DNA of 64,000 nucleotides from Luteimonas padinae. Its GTDB lineage: Bacteria > Pseudomonadota > Gammaproteobacteria > Xanthomonadales > Xanthomonadaceae. The notes beneath the pieces were generated by a model, which saw only the letters and a list, made by a program, of their open reading frames with translations, was not told the DNA's origin and did not search any database. Location: NCBI RefSeq assembly GCF_014652935.1, contig NZ_BMZT01000002.1, positions 1 to 64,000 of the forward strand, read 5' to 3'. Below, piece by piece: positions 8,978-18,050 of the stretch; the stretch's first letter is position 1, and the number at the start of each line of letters is the position of its first letter. Both the position numbers and the translations under genes were made by a program.

Positions 8978-9125
8978 TTACAGGCTGTGGACGTGCAGGA
9001 TGTTGCCGTCGGGATCCTTGAACCAGATGCCGGCGAAACCGTCGGCCCGGTGCACGCCGCGGTCGATGGCCATGCCCAGCTCGGGTATTCCTCCAGCGCC
9101 ACACCCTTCGCGTTCAGCCAGCAGC
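8978..9125 (-). pseudogene. VOC/glyoxalase family remnant, frameshifted
   Basis: The end reads HRADGFAGIWFKDPDGNILH followed by VHSL and a stop, a typical C-terminus of small vicinal-oxygen-chelate proteins. Upstream, the matching segment WLNAKGVALEEYP lies one base out of frame: restoring a C in the YP codons would give the expected EEYPELGM. The N-terminal half is absent, because the sequence runs into the end of the lyase gene. This is a dead 3' fragment, not a functional gene. Confidence 0.6.
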
Positions 9126-9139
9126 GTTCCGGCGGTCGA

Positions 9140-10294
9140 TCACCCTCCGATCGCGTCCACGAAAACCCCGGCAACGGCCTCCGCGGATGTCCGCATGAGC
9201 GTCGGGTTCACCTGCATCGCGAACCTGCCCGTCTCCGGATGCCCGTGCGACAGCACCACGCCGCGCCCGGCAAGCCGTTCGCGCAGCAGCTCCGGGGCTA
9301 CACCGGTCGCGCTCATGAAGAAGCGGCTGGTGCCGTTGGGAAGCTTCTCGAACGAGAACCTGCGGTCGTCCTGCATCAGCGCGATCAGCCGGTCGGCCAC
9401 CTGCCACGCGTTCGCGTAGTCGTCCAGGTAGCCGTCGACGAAGCGCAGCGCCACGGCGGCCGCGGGCCAGGCATTGGGCAGGGCGCCGCCGAACATGCGC
9501 CGCTGGTGGTACAGGCCTTCGATGAAGCCGGCATCTCCGGCGAGGATCGCGCCCGAGGCGGCGTTGAAGTGCTTCCACAGCGAGACGTACACGGTGTCGA
9601 ACAGCGCGCCGTACTCGTGCAGGGACCTGCCGGAATGGAGCGGCAGGTTGAACATGCGCGCGCCATCCAGGTGCAGGCGGATGCCGCGCTCGCGGGCCAG
9701 GCCGCAGACGCGCGCGAGCTGGTCGAAGTCGACCATCTCGTGGTGGCGCCGCCGCACTGGCGACTCGATGGCGATCACGCCGACGCGGGTTTCGACCCGG
9801 CCGCTGCCGGAGCGCGCCAGCCAGCGCTCGACCTCGTCGAAGGTCAGCGTGCTGCTGCCCTCGGCCAGCGGCACCAGGTTCAGCCCGCTCAGGGTCTGGG
9901 CGCAGTCGCCGCTGTCGTTGTAGAGGTGGCTTTCCGCCTGCACGAGCACGCGGCGGTCGTGGCCGGCGAGCTTGCGCACCGCGAGGTGGTTGGCCAGCGT
10001 TCCGGTGGGGAGGTAGATGGCGTCCTGCTTGCCGAGCAGCCGGGCGAAGCTGAGCTCCAGCTCGCGGATGACGCCGCCCCGCGAGTAGTTGTCGGCCGCG
10101 AATCCGTCTTCTGCCGCGACCTCGGCCAGGATGGCCGCGTATTCCGGCGCGCCGAGCCCGAGGCCATCTGACGCGAAGTCCACGGTCGTGGGGGCGGGGC
10201 GGCCGGGACGGGTCGCCACGGGCGCGGCGATGGCGGGCAGCAGCGGCGTCGCGGCGGCAAGGCCGCCGACGCCCAGGAAGCGGCGGCGATCCAT
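9140..10294 (-). CDS. Tat-exported beta-eliminating lyase (threonine aldolase-like PLP enzyme)
   Basis: A 384-residue protein. The start [15 protein letters not shown] gives a textbook twin-arginine signal (RRRFLG), so the folded enzyme would be exported. The mature part is a fold-type I PLP enzyme of the threonine aldolase/tryptophanase group: YLPTGTLANHLA, LHLDGARMFN (the Asp that pairs with the pyridine nitrogen) and VSLWKHFNAASGA (Lys for the Schiff base). It may cleave beta-hydroxy-amino acids in the periplasm; the substrate is unknown. Its ATG overlaps the stop of the upstream YaiI copy (TGATG), so the two are translationally coupled. Confidence 0.8.
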   Translation of the reverse strand: MDRRRFLGVGGLAAATPLLPAIAAPVATRPGRPAPTTVDFASDGLGLGAPEYAAILAEVAAEDGFAADNYSRGGVIRELELSFARLLGKQDAIYLPTGTLANHLAVRKLAGHDRRVLVQAESHLYNDSGDCAQTLSGLNLVPLAEGSSTLTFDEVERWLARSGSGRVETRVGVIAIESPVRRRHHEMVDFDQLARVCGLARERGIRLHLDGARMFNLPLHSGRSLHEYGALFDTVYVSLWKHFNAASGAILAGDAGFIEGLYHQRRMFGGALPNAWPAAAVALRFVDGYLDDYANAWQVADRLIALMQDDRRFSFEKLPNGTSRFFMSATGVAPELLRERLAGRGVVLSHGHPETGRFAMQVNPTLMRTSAEAVAGVFVDAIGG

Positions 10295-10779
10295 CAGGGC
10301 GCCTGCTTCCGCCGCGCTACCCAGCCGTCCAGCTGGTTCGCGAAGGCCTGGCGGTCGCGGGCGCCGAAGGCGGTGGGGCCGCCGGTCTGCACGCCGGCGC
10401 CGCGCAGCTCTTCCATGAAATCGCGCACCGACAGGCGCTCGGCGATGTTGTCCGTGGTGAAGCGCTCGCCGCGCGGATTGACCGCCTCGGCGCCCTTGGC
10501 CAGCACGCGCGAGGCCAGCGGGATGTCCTGGGTGACGACCAGGTCGCCCGGGCCGGCGCGCTCGGCGATGGCGTCGTCGGCGGCATCGAAGCCACCCTGC
10601 ACCTGGATCGCGCGCACGAAGCGCGAACCGGGCGTGCGCAGCCACTGGTTGGCGACCAGGGTCACCTGCACCTGCGTGCGCTCGGCGGCGCGAAAGAGGA
10701 TCTCCTTGACGGGGCCGGGGCAGGCGTCGGCGTCGACCCAGATCCGGGGAGGCCGGGGCGAGGTGTCGGTATCGGTCAT
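10294..10779 (-). CDS. YaiI/YqxD family protein (UPF0178), copy 2
   Basis: A 161-residue protein with the same motif series as copy 1 ([48 protein letters not shown]). It lies directly upstream of the lyase and overlaps it by one base, so they form a two-gene operon. Differences from copy 1 are scattered and conservative, and both keep the acidic motifs, so both are probably functional. It may be an RNA- or nucleotide-acting protein; the family function is unknown. Confidence 0.85.
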   Translation of the reverse strand: MTDTDTSPRPPRIWVDADACPGPVKEILFRAAERTQVQVTLVANQWLRTPGSRFVRAIQVQGGFDAADDAIAERAGPGDLVVTQDIPLASRVLAKGAEAVNPRGERFTTDNIAERLSVRDFMEELRGAGVQTGGPTAFGARDRQAFANQLDGWVARRKQAP

Positions 10780-10835
10780 GCGGGGATGTTAGCCGCTGGC
10801 CGGGCCGAGGCCGGGCTCATCCCGCACCTGCCTGA

Positions 10836-11546
10836 TCACCGCGCAATCTCGAACACCGCCGACACCCGCTCGGTGAAGTCGATTTTCGGCTGCAGGTAGC
10901 GGCCGCTGTCGATGCGCGATCCGGTGACCTGGATGCGATCCAGCGTGGTGTTCCCATACCCGTGCGCCTGCATCGAGTTGAGGCTGTTGATGCTGTACAC
11001 GGGCCCGAGCCGGCCGCCAAACGCCACGGCAAGCCCGCCTGCCTTCTCCCGCGCATCGGCCACGGCACGCGCCCGCGCGTCCTCGCGCAGGCGAGCCTCC
11101 TGGCTGGACTTGAAGCTGACGTCGGACACGTCGGTGAAGCCCGCCGCCAGCGCGGCGTCCATCCACGCGCCCAGCCGTTCCAGGTCGTCCAGGCGCACCT
11201 TCACTTCGCGGCTGGCGACGTGGGCCGAGGGCAGCCGACGGTCGTTGTCGTCGTACTCCTGCTCTTCCCGCAGGGCGAGGTCGGAGGCGGTGATGTCGTC
11301 CGGGTCCACGTCGAAGTCGGGCGCCACCTTCAGCAACGCGGCGACCGCGCGGTCGACGACGCGTTTGGCCTCGCCGGCATCCGCGGAGCGGTGCCGCGCG
11401 ACCATGGACACGGTCGCCGAGTCGGGTGCAACGCTGACCAGGCCTTCGCCCTGCACGACCACGTGCGGGGCGTCGGGCAGCGGGGTGCCTGCGACGACTG
11501 CGGCAGGGGACAGGGCGAGGGCTGCGGCGATCATCCATGTGCGCAT
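10836..11546 (-). CDS. SIMPL domain (DUF541) periplasmic protein
   Basis: A 236-residue protein with a short signal peptide (MIAAALALSPAAVVAG). The mature part starts HVVVQGEGLVSVAPDSATV, the first strand of the SIMPL domain, and ends in the family's ARAVADAREKAGGLA helix and a final beta hairpin. SIMPL proteins are periplasmic or outer-membrane associated, and some help under oxidative stress. The precise role here is unknown. It stands alone, 56 bases from the YaiI gene on the same strand. Confidence 0.8.
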   Translation of the reverse strand: MRTWMIAAALALSPAAVVAGTPLPDAPHVVVQGEGLVSVAPDSATVSMVARHRSADAGEAKRVVDRAVAALLKVAPDFDVDPDDITASDLALREEQEYDDNDRRLPSAHVASREVKVRLDDLERLGAWMDAALAAGFTDVSDVSFKSSQEARLREDARARAVADAREKAGGLAVAFGGRLGPVYSINSLNSMQAHGYGNTTLDRIQVTGSRIDSGRYLQPKIDFTERVSAVFEIAR

Positions 11547-11740
11547 GGCGTGGGCTCGTTCTTGGCGGCTGGAGTGTGCAGCCTACCCGCGCTCAGCCGG
11601 ACTGTGCTGGACACGGGCCGGCGGTCGGCCGCCGGGAACCCTCTGCGCATGCGACCGACCATGTCCTGCCGCCGATCACGCTGCGCCAATGGCCCCGGGC
11701 CCATCCTGATGCGCCCCCAACGTCAAACCGGGAACACTCC

Positions 11741-12289
11741 ATGGGCAAGTCCCTCGAAGGCAAGACCGTCGCCATCCTCGCCACCGACGGCGTGGAGCAG
11801 GTGGAACTGACCGAGCCGCGCAAGGCGGTCGAGGCCGCGGGTGCCACCGTGCGCCTGCTGTCGCTGAAACCCGGCGAGATCCAGGGCATGCACCACGACA
11901 GGAAGGGCGACAGGCTGCCCGTGGACGGCGTCGTGGCGGACGCGCGCGTGGATGACTACGACGGGCTGATCCTGCCCGGCGGCGTGCAGAACCCCGACAC
12001 CCTGCGCATGGACGCGAAGGCGGTCGGCTTCGTGCGCGACTTCGTGGAAAGCGGCAAGCCGGTCGGCGTGATCTGCCACGGTCCGTGGGTGATGATCGAA
12101 GCCGACGTGGTCCGCGGCCGTCGCATGACGTCGTGGCCAAGCGTGCGCACCGACCTGCGCAACGCCGGCGCGGACGTGGTGGACGAGGAAGTGGTGGTGG
12201 ACCAGGGCCTGGTCTCCAGCCGCAAGCCCGAGGACCTGCCGGCCTTCTGCCGCAAGCTGGTGGAAGAGTTCGCCGAGGGGCGCCACTGA
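11741..12289 (+). CDS. DJ-1/PfpI family protein (type 1 glutamine amidotransferase-like)
   Basis: A 182-residue protein starting MGKSLEGKTVAILATDG, with YDGLILPGG and the nucleophile elbow GVICHGPW (Cys and following His) near residue 107. The size and VSSRKPEDLPAFCRKL ending match bacterial PfpI/YhbO-type proteins, which are stress-related deglycase or chaperone-like enzymes. Cytoplasmic. The long frame upstream has no family match, so this ATG is preferred. Immediately after the stop begins a decayed scrap of the GDPD gene described below. Confidence 0.85.
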   Translation: MGKSLEGKTVAILATDGVEQVELTEPRKAVEAAGATVRLLSLKPGEIQGMHHDRKGDRLPVDGVVADARVDDYDGLILPGGVQNPDTLRMDAKAVGFVRDFVESGKPVGVICHGPWVMIEADVVRGRRMTSWPSVRTDLRNAGADVVDEEVVVDQGLVSSRKPEDLPAFCRKLVEEFAEGRH

Positions 12290-12290
12290 G

Positions 12291-12361
12291 CTGCCAGGTC
12301 CATGTCGCGCTCCAGGCACACCGGATCGTTGGCCGTTCAGGCCTGCAGCCGGTAGCGGCAA
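12291..12361 (-). pseudogene. Third, tiny GDPD remnant
   Basis: About 70 bases resemble the part of the GDPD genes that encodes LQAWTVNDPVRMARYMDLG. It is more diverged than the 12.4-13.2 kb copy and has no usable reading frame. It sits between the PfpI stop and that larger pseudogene. Confidence 0.5.
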
Positions 12362-12401
12362 AGGCGCAGGGCAGGCGAGGCCCGTTCGATGACACAACGT
12401 G

Positions 12402-13158
12402 TCATTTCGGGTCATGCCGGAACCAGCTGTGCAGGCGCGCCAGCAGCAGCTCGACCTCGGTCAATGCCGCCCGTTCGTCCCGCAGCCGCACCGCGAGTTC
12501 CGGCACGTCGGTGCTGATGTCGTCCACGCCCAGGTCGATGTAGCGCGCCATGCGCACCGGATCGTTGACCGTCCAGGCCTGCAGCCTGTAGCCGCGGCGG
12601 CGCGCATCCGCGACGGCACCGGCATCCACCTGCAGATGGTTGAGGCCGAGCCCGCGGCCTCCGCACCCCAGACGAAGCGCCCCGGATGGTGCGGCATGGC
12701 GTCCAGGACCCGCGCCCCGCGCGCGCCGCCGAGGCGGTGGAACAGGGCGCGCACCAGCAGCGTGTTCAGGGTGGTGCCCAGCAGCAGCGCGCCCAGCAGC
12801 GTCGCCGCGTTGAGCGTGAGATAGGCCACCATCCCAAGGCTCAGCATCAGGCGGTGTTGGGGAAGCCAGTCCAGCAGCGGCGTGGCGGCCTGCTGGTAGA
12901 GCCAGGTCACGGCCAGCGGCAGTGCCGCGACCGTGAGCGCGACGCCGGCCACCAGCGTGGCGATGCGCAGGTGCCGGCCGCGGGTCAGCGTGCGGCTGCG
13001 GCGCAGCGCGCCGAGCGGCGAGTGACCCTCCAGCACCAGCGCCGGCGTGGCGAGCAGCCATCGGAAGTACAGCATGGCGTGCAGCAAAAGGCCGATTGCG
13101 AGCACCGGCAGGAATCCGCCAGGAACCACCAGAGTGCCGCAGGCCGCGCCACCAGCAC
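12402..13158 (-). pseudogene. Deleted and frameshifted copy of the GDPD membrane gene
   Basis: Nearly identical to 15310-16648 but broken in three ways. The 5' third is missing. One C is lost near 13118 (CCGCCAGG against CCGCCCAGG in the intact copy). A deletion of ~590 bases, matching about 15551-16140 in the intact gene, removes most of the GDPD catalytic domain and joins out of frame near 12650. The 3' end still reads GYRLQAWTVNDPVRMARY to SWFRHDPK. It cannot make an active enzyme. Its high similarity to the intact gene means the duplication is recent or the copies are kept alike by recombination. Confidence 0.85.
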
Positions 13159-13171
13159 CGCGGACCGTGCT

Positions 13172-15190
13172 TCAGCGACGCATCCGTGATTCCGCCTTTC
13201 CTGCGCTTGCCGGGCTGCGCACCGCAGCGTGGCCGGCGGTCGGAAGGGGGCGGGCCTCGTGAAATTGCGGGCGCGACTGTGCCAGTGCCGCTTCATGACC
13301 AGGGCCCTCTCCGCCGGCCTTCACGTAGTACTCCTCGATGCCGTGGATGCGGTTGCCGACGCGCGCGAGCGGCCGGAAGTAGCGCACCGAGCTCCGCCAG
13401 CATTGCGCCGAAGGCTGGGTACAGTCGGCACCGGACCACCTCGTGGAGTAGAGGCGGCCCCATGCGGTGGTCCAGCGCTCTGGATCCACGGGAGCGGGAG
13501 CGTCGTTGACCCACTCCACCGACTGACCGGAGGCATCCCTCACGATGCGCACGCGCGACGAGAACGGTCTCACCAGGTACCACCTGCTGCTGAAATCGCG
13601 CGTGCCATAGCCCCATGCGCCCACCGCGGAGGAGGCCGTGTAGGTGTCCGGGACCCCGGCGCGGATCATCGCGGTATAGCCGGCGATGCTGACGCGGCCG
13701 GCCCCGCGATCGGCGTCGGCGATGTGGACCACGCCGAGTGCGGCGCCGTCGCCACCGTCGAGCACCCAGTAACGGACGCGTTCTTCGCCGGCCTGCACGT
13801 GCATGGCCCCGTCGTCGCCCATGGCCCAGGAGAACGGCCTGCGTCCGGAGGACTGGATGGGTGCCAGGCCGCTGCCCACCTTGTCGCCCAGGTCTAAGAT
13901 GGTCCCGGTGCCGTCGCTGGCGAATTCGTGCACGTCGTAGCTGCAGCCGACGATGCTGCTGCCGTTGTGCTGGTCGGAGGTATCGCAGAAGACCGGCAGC
14001 GCGGTGCGCCCCTGGAAACGGCGAGCGCTGGTCAGCAAGCCGGTGTCGGCCAGGTCGGCCGCGGCGGAGATCCCGGTGGTCCTCTGAATGCTGCCCGGAA
14101 GTTCCGGGCACTCCGGATAGCTGATTTCGCTTTCGGTCGTCGTTTCCCAGATCTGGAGCCGGTCGCCCGTCCAGCGCCTGCGCATCTCCTGGCGCAGCAG
14201 CTTCCATCGCTCGCCGGTCATCTCGAGGGTCGATGGGCACCAGACCTGGGCGAGGTTGGTATAGGCGATCTCGACCGAAGGCGTCAGCACCAGGCGACCG
14301 TCCTGGACCGCTCCGGTGTACGTATTGCCTAGGTCCGAAAACCCGCCATGCAGGGTGAATGCGTCGCCTTCCCGCTCCAGTACGCTCGCATAAACAGCCA
14401 GTGGGCTGCGGACATCGAGCATGGGTCCGAGGAAGGCGATGCGTGCCGGGACATCTGCATCGGTGATGTCCGCGGCCGGAATCGGTGCCAGGGCGGCCGC
14501 GGGGTCCTCCAGCAGCAGCGCGTGGTGCGTCTGCTCGAGGTAAGTCCAGAACGCGGACGGGTCCTGCAGCAGGGCGAGTCCCGTGTCATGGCCGGGGGGC
14601 AAGAGGTCCGGCGAATCCGCCAGGCGCGCCAGTGCCACGGTGGCGGAGGTGAGGTCGCTGCCCATCCGGCGAACGACGTTGCGCAGTTCCATGTCACTGC
14701 GGGGTGCATGCCCCAGCAGCGTGGTGGCCATGTGCTGCAGGCCGGTGCTGAAGGCAGACACACGGGTGCACTCGCAATCCTCGAGCGTCAGCCTGTTGTC
14801 GGTGCCGGCGATGCGGAGCAGGCGCGCTCGTGACCCGAGCAGCGAAGTGAAGTGCACTCCAGCCTGCGTGTACTCGAGCGAGACCATGGCCGAACCGGGG
14901 CCTTCCGGCAACACGATGGTGAAGGCGCCGGCCGTGGTCCCCACCTGTTGCTGCACGGCACCGCCCACGCGCAGCGTCAACGTGCCCGTCTCACCGGGGG
15001 CGACGCCGATGACTTCGCCTTCGATGCGGAGGGCGCCGGGCCTGGAAGGCAGTCGCAGGCGGCTGTCCGCCGCAGACGCAACCGCAGACGGTGCCGGGTC
15101 CGGTGGGCGCGGCGTTGAGGTTCCTACCATCCATGCCGAAGCCATGAGCGTGGCGCCGGCCACCGCTCCCCAGACGATTGCACGCCTCAT
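13172..15190 (-). CDS. Large exported protein of unknown function (672 aa)
   Basis: The N-terminus MRRAIVWGAVAGATLMASAW is a signal peptide or membrane anchor. Residues ~45-130 look like a beta-sandwich carrying a carboxypeptidase-regulatory-like motif (GEVIGVAPGETGTLTLRVGG). The rest is beta-rich with scattered cysteines (ECTR, WCPSTLE, PECPELPG, FCDTSD, VGCSYD, ADCTQPSAQCW). I do not recognise a family. The last ~45 residues, after YYVKAGGEGP, are low-complexity and abut the pseudogene, so the original C-terminus may have been replaced by read-through into rearranged DNA. The gene lies between two direct repeats of GDPD sequence. Confidence 0.6.
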   Translation of the reverse strand: MRRAIVWGAVAGATLMASAWMVGTSTPRPPDPAPSAVASAADSRLRLPSRPGALRIEGEVIGVAPGETGTLTLRVGGAVQQQVGTTAGAFTIVLPEGPGSAMVSLEYTQAGVHFTSLLGSRARLLRIAGTDNRLTLEDCECTRVSAFSTGLQHMATTLLGHAPRSDMELRNVVRRMGSDLTSATVALARLADSPDLLPPGHDTGLALLQDPSAFWTYLEQTHHALLLEDPAAALAPIPAADITDADVPARIAFLGPMLDVRSPLAVYASVLEREGDAFTLHGGFSDLGNTYTGAVQDGRLVLTPSVEIAYTNLAQVWCPSTLEMTGERWKLLRQEMRRRWTGDRLQIWETTTESEISYPECPELPGSIQRTTGISAAADLADTGLLTSARRFQGRTALPVFCDTSDQHNGSSIVGCSYDVHEFASDGTGTILDLGDKVGSGLAPIQSSGRRPFSWAMGDDGAMHVQAGEERVRYWVLDGGDGAALGVVHIADADRGAGRVSIAGYTAMIRAGVPDTYTASSAVGAWGYGTRDFSSRWYLVRPFSSRVRIVRDASGQSVEWVNDAPAPVDPERWTTAWGRLYSTRWSGADCTQPSAQCWRSSVRYFRPLARVGNRIHGIEEYYVKAGGEGPGHEAALAQSRPQFHEARPLPTAGHAAVRSPASAGKAESRMRR

Positions 15191-15309
15191 TGGTCATCCC
15201 CTGATCCGGCGCGCCCTGCGCCGCGGCCGAATGATACACCGCGCCGCGCCAACGCCGGACCTCGGGCCTGGTCCCGGCCCCACCGCAGCGCGGCTTCGAA
15301 TCGATGTCT

Positions 15310-17160
15310 TCACTGCCGGAACCAGCTGTGCAGGCGCACCAGCAGCAGCTCGACATCGGTCAACGCGGCGCGTTCGTCGCGCAGCCGCACCGCGAGTTCC
15401 GGCACGTCGGTGCTGATGTCGTCCACGCCCAGGTCCATGTAGCGCGCCATGCGCACCGGATCGTTGACCGTCCAGGCCTGCAGCCGATAGCCGCGGCGGC
15501 GCGCATCGGCGACGGCGCCGGCATCCACCTGCAGGTGGTTGAGGCCGAGCATGTCGAAGTCGGTGCGACGTGCGGTGCCGGGCAGGGCGGCGTTCGCGAA
15601 CAGGGCCAGTCGTGCCCCGGGGGCAGCGGCGCGCGCGGCGCGAACGAGTCCGGGGGACAGCGAGGCCAGCACGACGGCGTCCTGGTAGCCGCTGCGCCGG
15701 ATCTCGCGAAGCGTTGCGGCGAGGAGGGCATCGGCGTTGTCCACGTCGGGCTTGAGCTCGACCAGCGCAGCCGCGCGTCGGTCGATGAAGGCGAGGGCTT
15801 CGGCCAGCGTCTTGATGCGCTCGCCAGAAAAGCGCGGATCGAACCAGCTGCCGATGTCGATATCGTGCATGTCGGCCAGCGCCGTCTCCACCACCGGGCG
15901 CGGGTCGTTGGCGACCCGGCGGAAATCGCTGTCGTGGAACACGACGACGGCCCCGTCGGCGCTCAGCCGGACGTCGAATTCGATCGCATCCGCACCGGCG
16001 TCGATCGCCGCCTGGAACGCCGCGAGGGTGTTCTCCGGTGCCATCAACGCGGCGCCGCGGTGTGCGGTCACCGTCACCTCGCGGCGCAGGTTCATGCTGC
16101 CGACCGCGATGCTGGCCTGCACCAGCGCGAGCGCCAGGAACGCGGCCTCCGCACCCCAGACGAAGCGCCCCGGATGGTGCGGCGTGGCGTCCACGGCCCG
16201 CGCCCCCCGCGCGCCGCCGAGGCGGTGGAACAGGGCGCGCACCAGCAGCTTGTTCGCGGTGGTGCCCAGCAGCAGCGCGCCCAGCAGCGTCGCCGCGTTG
16301 AGCGTGAGATAGGCCACCATCCCGAGGCTCAGCAGCAGACGGTGTTGGGGAAGCCAGTCCAGCAGCGGCGTCGCGGCCTGCTGGTACAGCCAGGTCACGG
16401 CCAGCGGCAGGGCCGCGACGGTGAGCGCGACGCCGGCCACCAGCGTGGAGATGCGCAGGTGCCGGCCGCGGGTCAGCGTGCGGCTGCGGCGCAGCGCGCC
16501 GAGGGGCGAGTGCCCCTCCAGCACCAGCGCCGGCGTGGCGAGCAGCCAGCGGAAGTACAGCGTGGCGTGCAGCAAGAGACCGATCGCGAGCACCGGCAGG
16601 AAGCCGCCCAGGAACCACCAGAGTGCCGCGGGCCGGGCCACCAGCACGAAGTAGGGGTCGTAGCCGCGCAGCAACAGCCAGTAGAGCGCGGCGCCGATCG
16701 CGAGCCACGGCATCGCCAGCACGGCGTGCGCGGTGACCTGCAGCGCGGCCAGCGCCGCCAGCGGAACGGCCCGGCGCAGCATGCCCAGCAGGGCCGCCGC
16801 GGCCGTGCGGTAGCGGCAGCCGTGGCTGGCGGAGACCAGCAGCATGCCGGCCTGCTGCAGCATGACCACGTACCAGGACAGCGCGCCGGCCAGCATCAGC
16901 CAGGTGAGCGCGAGCAGGTTGTCGCGCACGCCATCGAGGTCGCCGGCGAAGGGCCGTTCGATCCAGTGCAGCAGCGCCGCCAGCGACCAGGTGGTCAGCG
17001 GCGCCGCCGCCACCGTCGCGAAGGCGGTGAACAGCAGATACCAGGCCAGCATCGGGCGCAGGTGGCGGCGCAGGTCGCGGCGGATGTCGTGCGCCAGGAT
17101 GCCGCGCAAAAGCGCGCGGTCATCGGTCGCGGAGGCGGACGCAGGTGGGCGGGCCGGCAT
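15310..17160 (-). CDS. Membrane-anchored glycerophosphodiester phosphodiesterase
   Basis: A 616-residue protein starting MPARPPASAS. Residues ~15-330 hold about eight hydrophobic helices (the GPDP membrane domain, for example WLLATPALVLEGHSPLGALR). Residues ~365-610 are a GDPD TIM barrel: VTAHRGAALMAPENT (HRG...PENT catalytic set), IEFDVRLSADGAVVVFHD (EFDV metal site, second His in FHD), and ALVELKPD. It would hydrolyse glycerophosphodiesters to glycerol-3-phosphate and alcohol at the membrane, in lipid recycling or phosphate scavenging. The complete copy; a damaged copy lies 2 kb away on the same strand. Confidence 0.9.
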   Translation of the reverse strand: MPARPPASASATDDRALLRGILAHDIRRDLRRHLRPMLAWYLLFTAFATVAAAPLTTWSLAALLHWIERPFAGDLDGVRDNLLALTWLMLAGALSWYVVMLQQAGMLLVSASHGCRYRTAAAALLGMLRRAVPLAALAALQVTAHAVLAMPWLAIGAALYWLLLRGYDPYFVLVARPAALWWFLGGFLPVLAIGLLLHATLYFRWLLATPALVLEGHSPLGALRRSRTLTRGRHLRISTLVAGVALTVAALPLAVTWLYQQAATPLLDWLPQHRLLLSLGMVAYLTLNAATLLGALLLGTTANKLLVRALFHRLGGARGARAVDATPHHPGRFVWGAEAAFLALALVQASIAVGSMNLRREVTVTAHRGAALMAPENTLAAFQAAIDAGADAIEFDVRLSADGAVVVFHDSDFRRVANDPRPVVETALADMHDIDIGSWFDPRFSGERIKTLAEALAFIDRRAAALVELKPDVDNADALLAATLREIRRSGYQDAVVLASLSPGLVRAARAAAPGARLALFANAALPGTARRTDFDMLGLNHLQVDAGAVADARRRGYRLQAWTVNDPVRMARYMDLGVDDISTDVPELAVRLRDERAALTDVELLLVRLHSWFRQ

Positions 17161-17194
17161 GCGCCAAGTGTTGCACGCGGTGTTGCCAAGCGAC

Positions 17195-17340
17195 GGTACC
17201 TCGACGAGGCGGCGCTGCGTTTCGAACACCACCCCGACTGCCGTACCCCCGCGGGCCTGTTCGCGCGGCTCGATCCACTATCCGGGCTTCAGCCAGGATG
17301 AGGTGGGGGCGCTCTGCCACTTCTCCTGGCCGGACTGACG
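17195..17340 (+). pseudogene. Frameshifted paralogue of the small gene at 20.3 kb
   Basis: The frame reading YLDEAALRFEHHPDCRTPAG, then LFARL, continues one frame away as HYPGFSQDEVGALCHFSWPD and stops. This matches the 73-residue protein at 20313 (DEADLRFEHDPARRTLPGLF, then HYPGLDEGETVTLCHFFFD). No start codon or ribosome site precedes it. It is a decayed duplicate. Confidence 0.6.
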
Positions 17341-17344
17341 CCCG

Positions 17345-17755
17345 TCAGTCGCCGAGGATGCGGGCCACGAGGCCGGATGCGAGTTCGATCATGTAGTACG
17401 TGTCGTCCCCGGGATCAGGGCGCACGTAGGTGTAGCCGGCCGGCGGTGCGTCCCAGCCGTGCCTGCGGTAATCGTGCACGTAGTAGCGAGGCTGGCGGTA
17501 CTCGACCGGGATGTACTGGCCGCGGGCCCATCGGCGATACGCCTTTTCTTCCTCGCGGACGGCCTTCCTGTAGTCGCGCTCCGCCTTTTCGTACTCCTTG
17601 TGGGCACGGCGTTCGGCCTTCTCGCGATGCTTCCAGTAGTCGCGTTCGGCCTTGCTGGCGTGGTGGCCATGGCGATGGTTGTCCCGCGCTTCGGCCGCCC
17701 CGTTGGCGGAGACGGCAACGGTGGCGAGCGCGGCGGCGAGCAGGAGGTGTTTCAT
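17345..17755 (-). CDS. RcnB-like periplasmic protein
   Basis: A 136-residue protein. MKHLLLAAALATVAVSANGA is a signal peptide, so the ATG inside the longer frame is the start. The mature N-terminal half is a highly charged helix with repeated KAERDYWKHREKAERRAHKE-type units. The C-terminal part is the RcnB domain (YIPVEYRQPRYYVHDYRRHG, then PPAGYTYVRPD, and a terminal LVARILGD). RcnB in E. coli modulates Ni/Co retention in the periplasm; most Xanthomonad homologues are uncharacterised, so a metal role is only inferred. The next 295 bases upstream contain nothing I can support. Confidence 0.8.
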   Translation of the reverse strand: MKHLLLAAALATVAVSANGAAEARDNHRHGHHASKAERDYWKHREKAERRAHKEYEKAERDYRKAVREEEKAYRRWARGQYIPVEYRQPRYYVHDYRRHGWDAPPAGYTYVRPDPGDDTYYMIELASGLVARILGD

Positions 17756-18050
17756 GGCGGAGACCTCATCAATCCGGATCTGGACCCCATCCTGTCGGAC
17801 GCCGGGTGAATGCACGGCGGACGCGGAGGCGGATCCCGATCCGCATGCAGGTCGCGGTCAGGGACATTCAGGCCGCCGTGACGGCGGTGGGCTTGCCGCC
17901 GCGCACGCGTCGTAGGCCAGCGCGAGCGCCCACGATGGCGTGGTCCAGGCGATCGCGCCGTTGTTCCGTAGGCAGGCCCACGGCCTTTGCGCATGGCGCT
18001 GGTCCGGCATACTGGTCGTGGATCGCGGAGGAGTTGCCCTGGTCGGACGG

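Noticed and set aside
12461-13129. Apparent 222-residue membrane protein gene
   Set aside because: It is only the middle of the damaged GDPD copy; its sequence matches the intact gene until the deletion junction and then goes out of frame.
17756-18050. Possible gene remnant between the RcnB-like and DUF4344 genes
   Set aside because: Several short frames look vaguely protein-like, but none has a start, ribosome site or recognisable motif.
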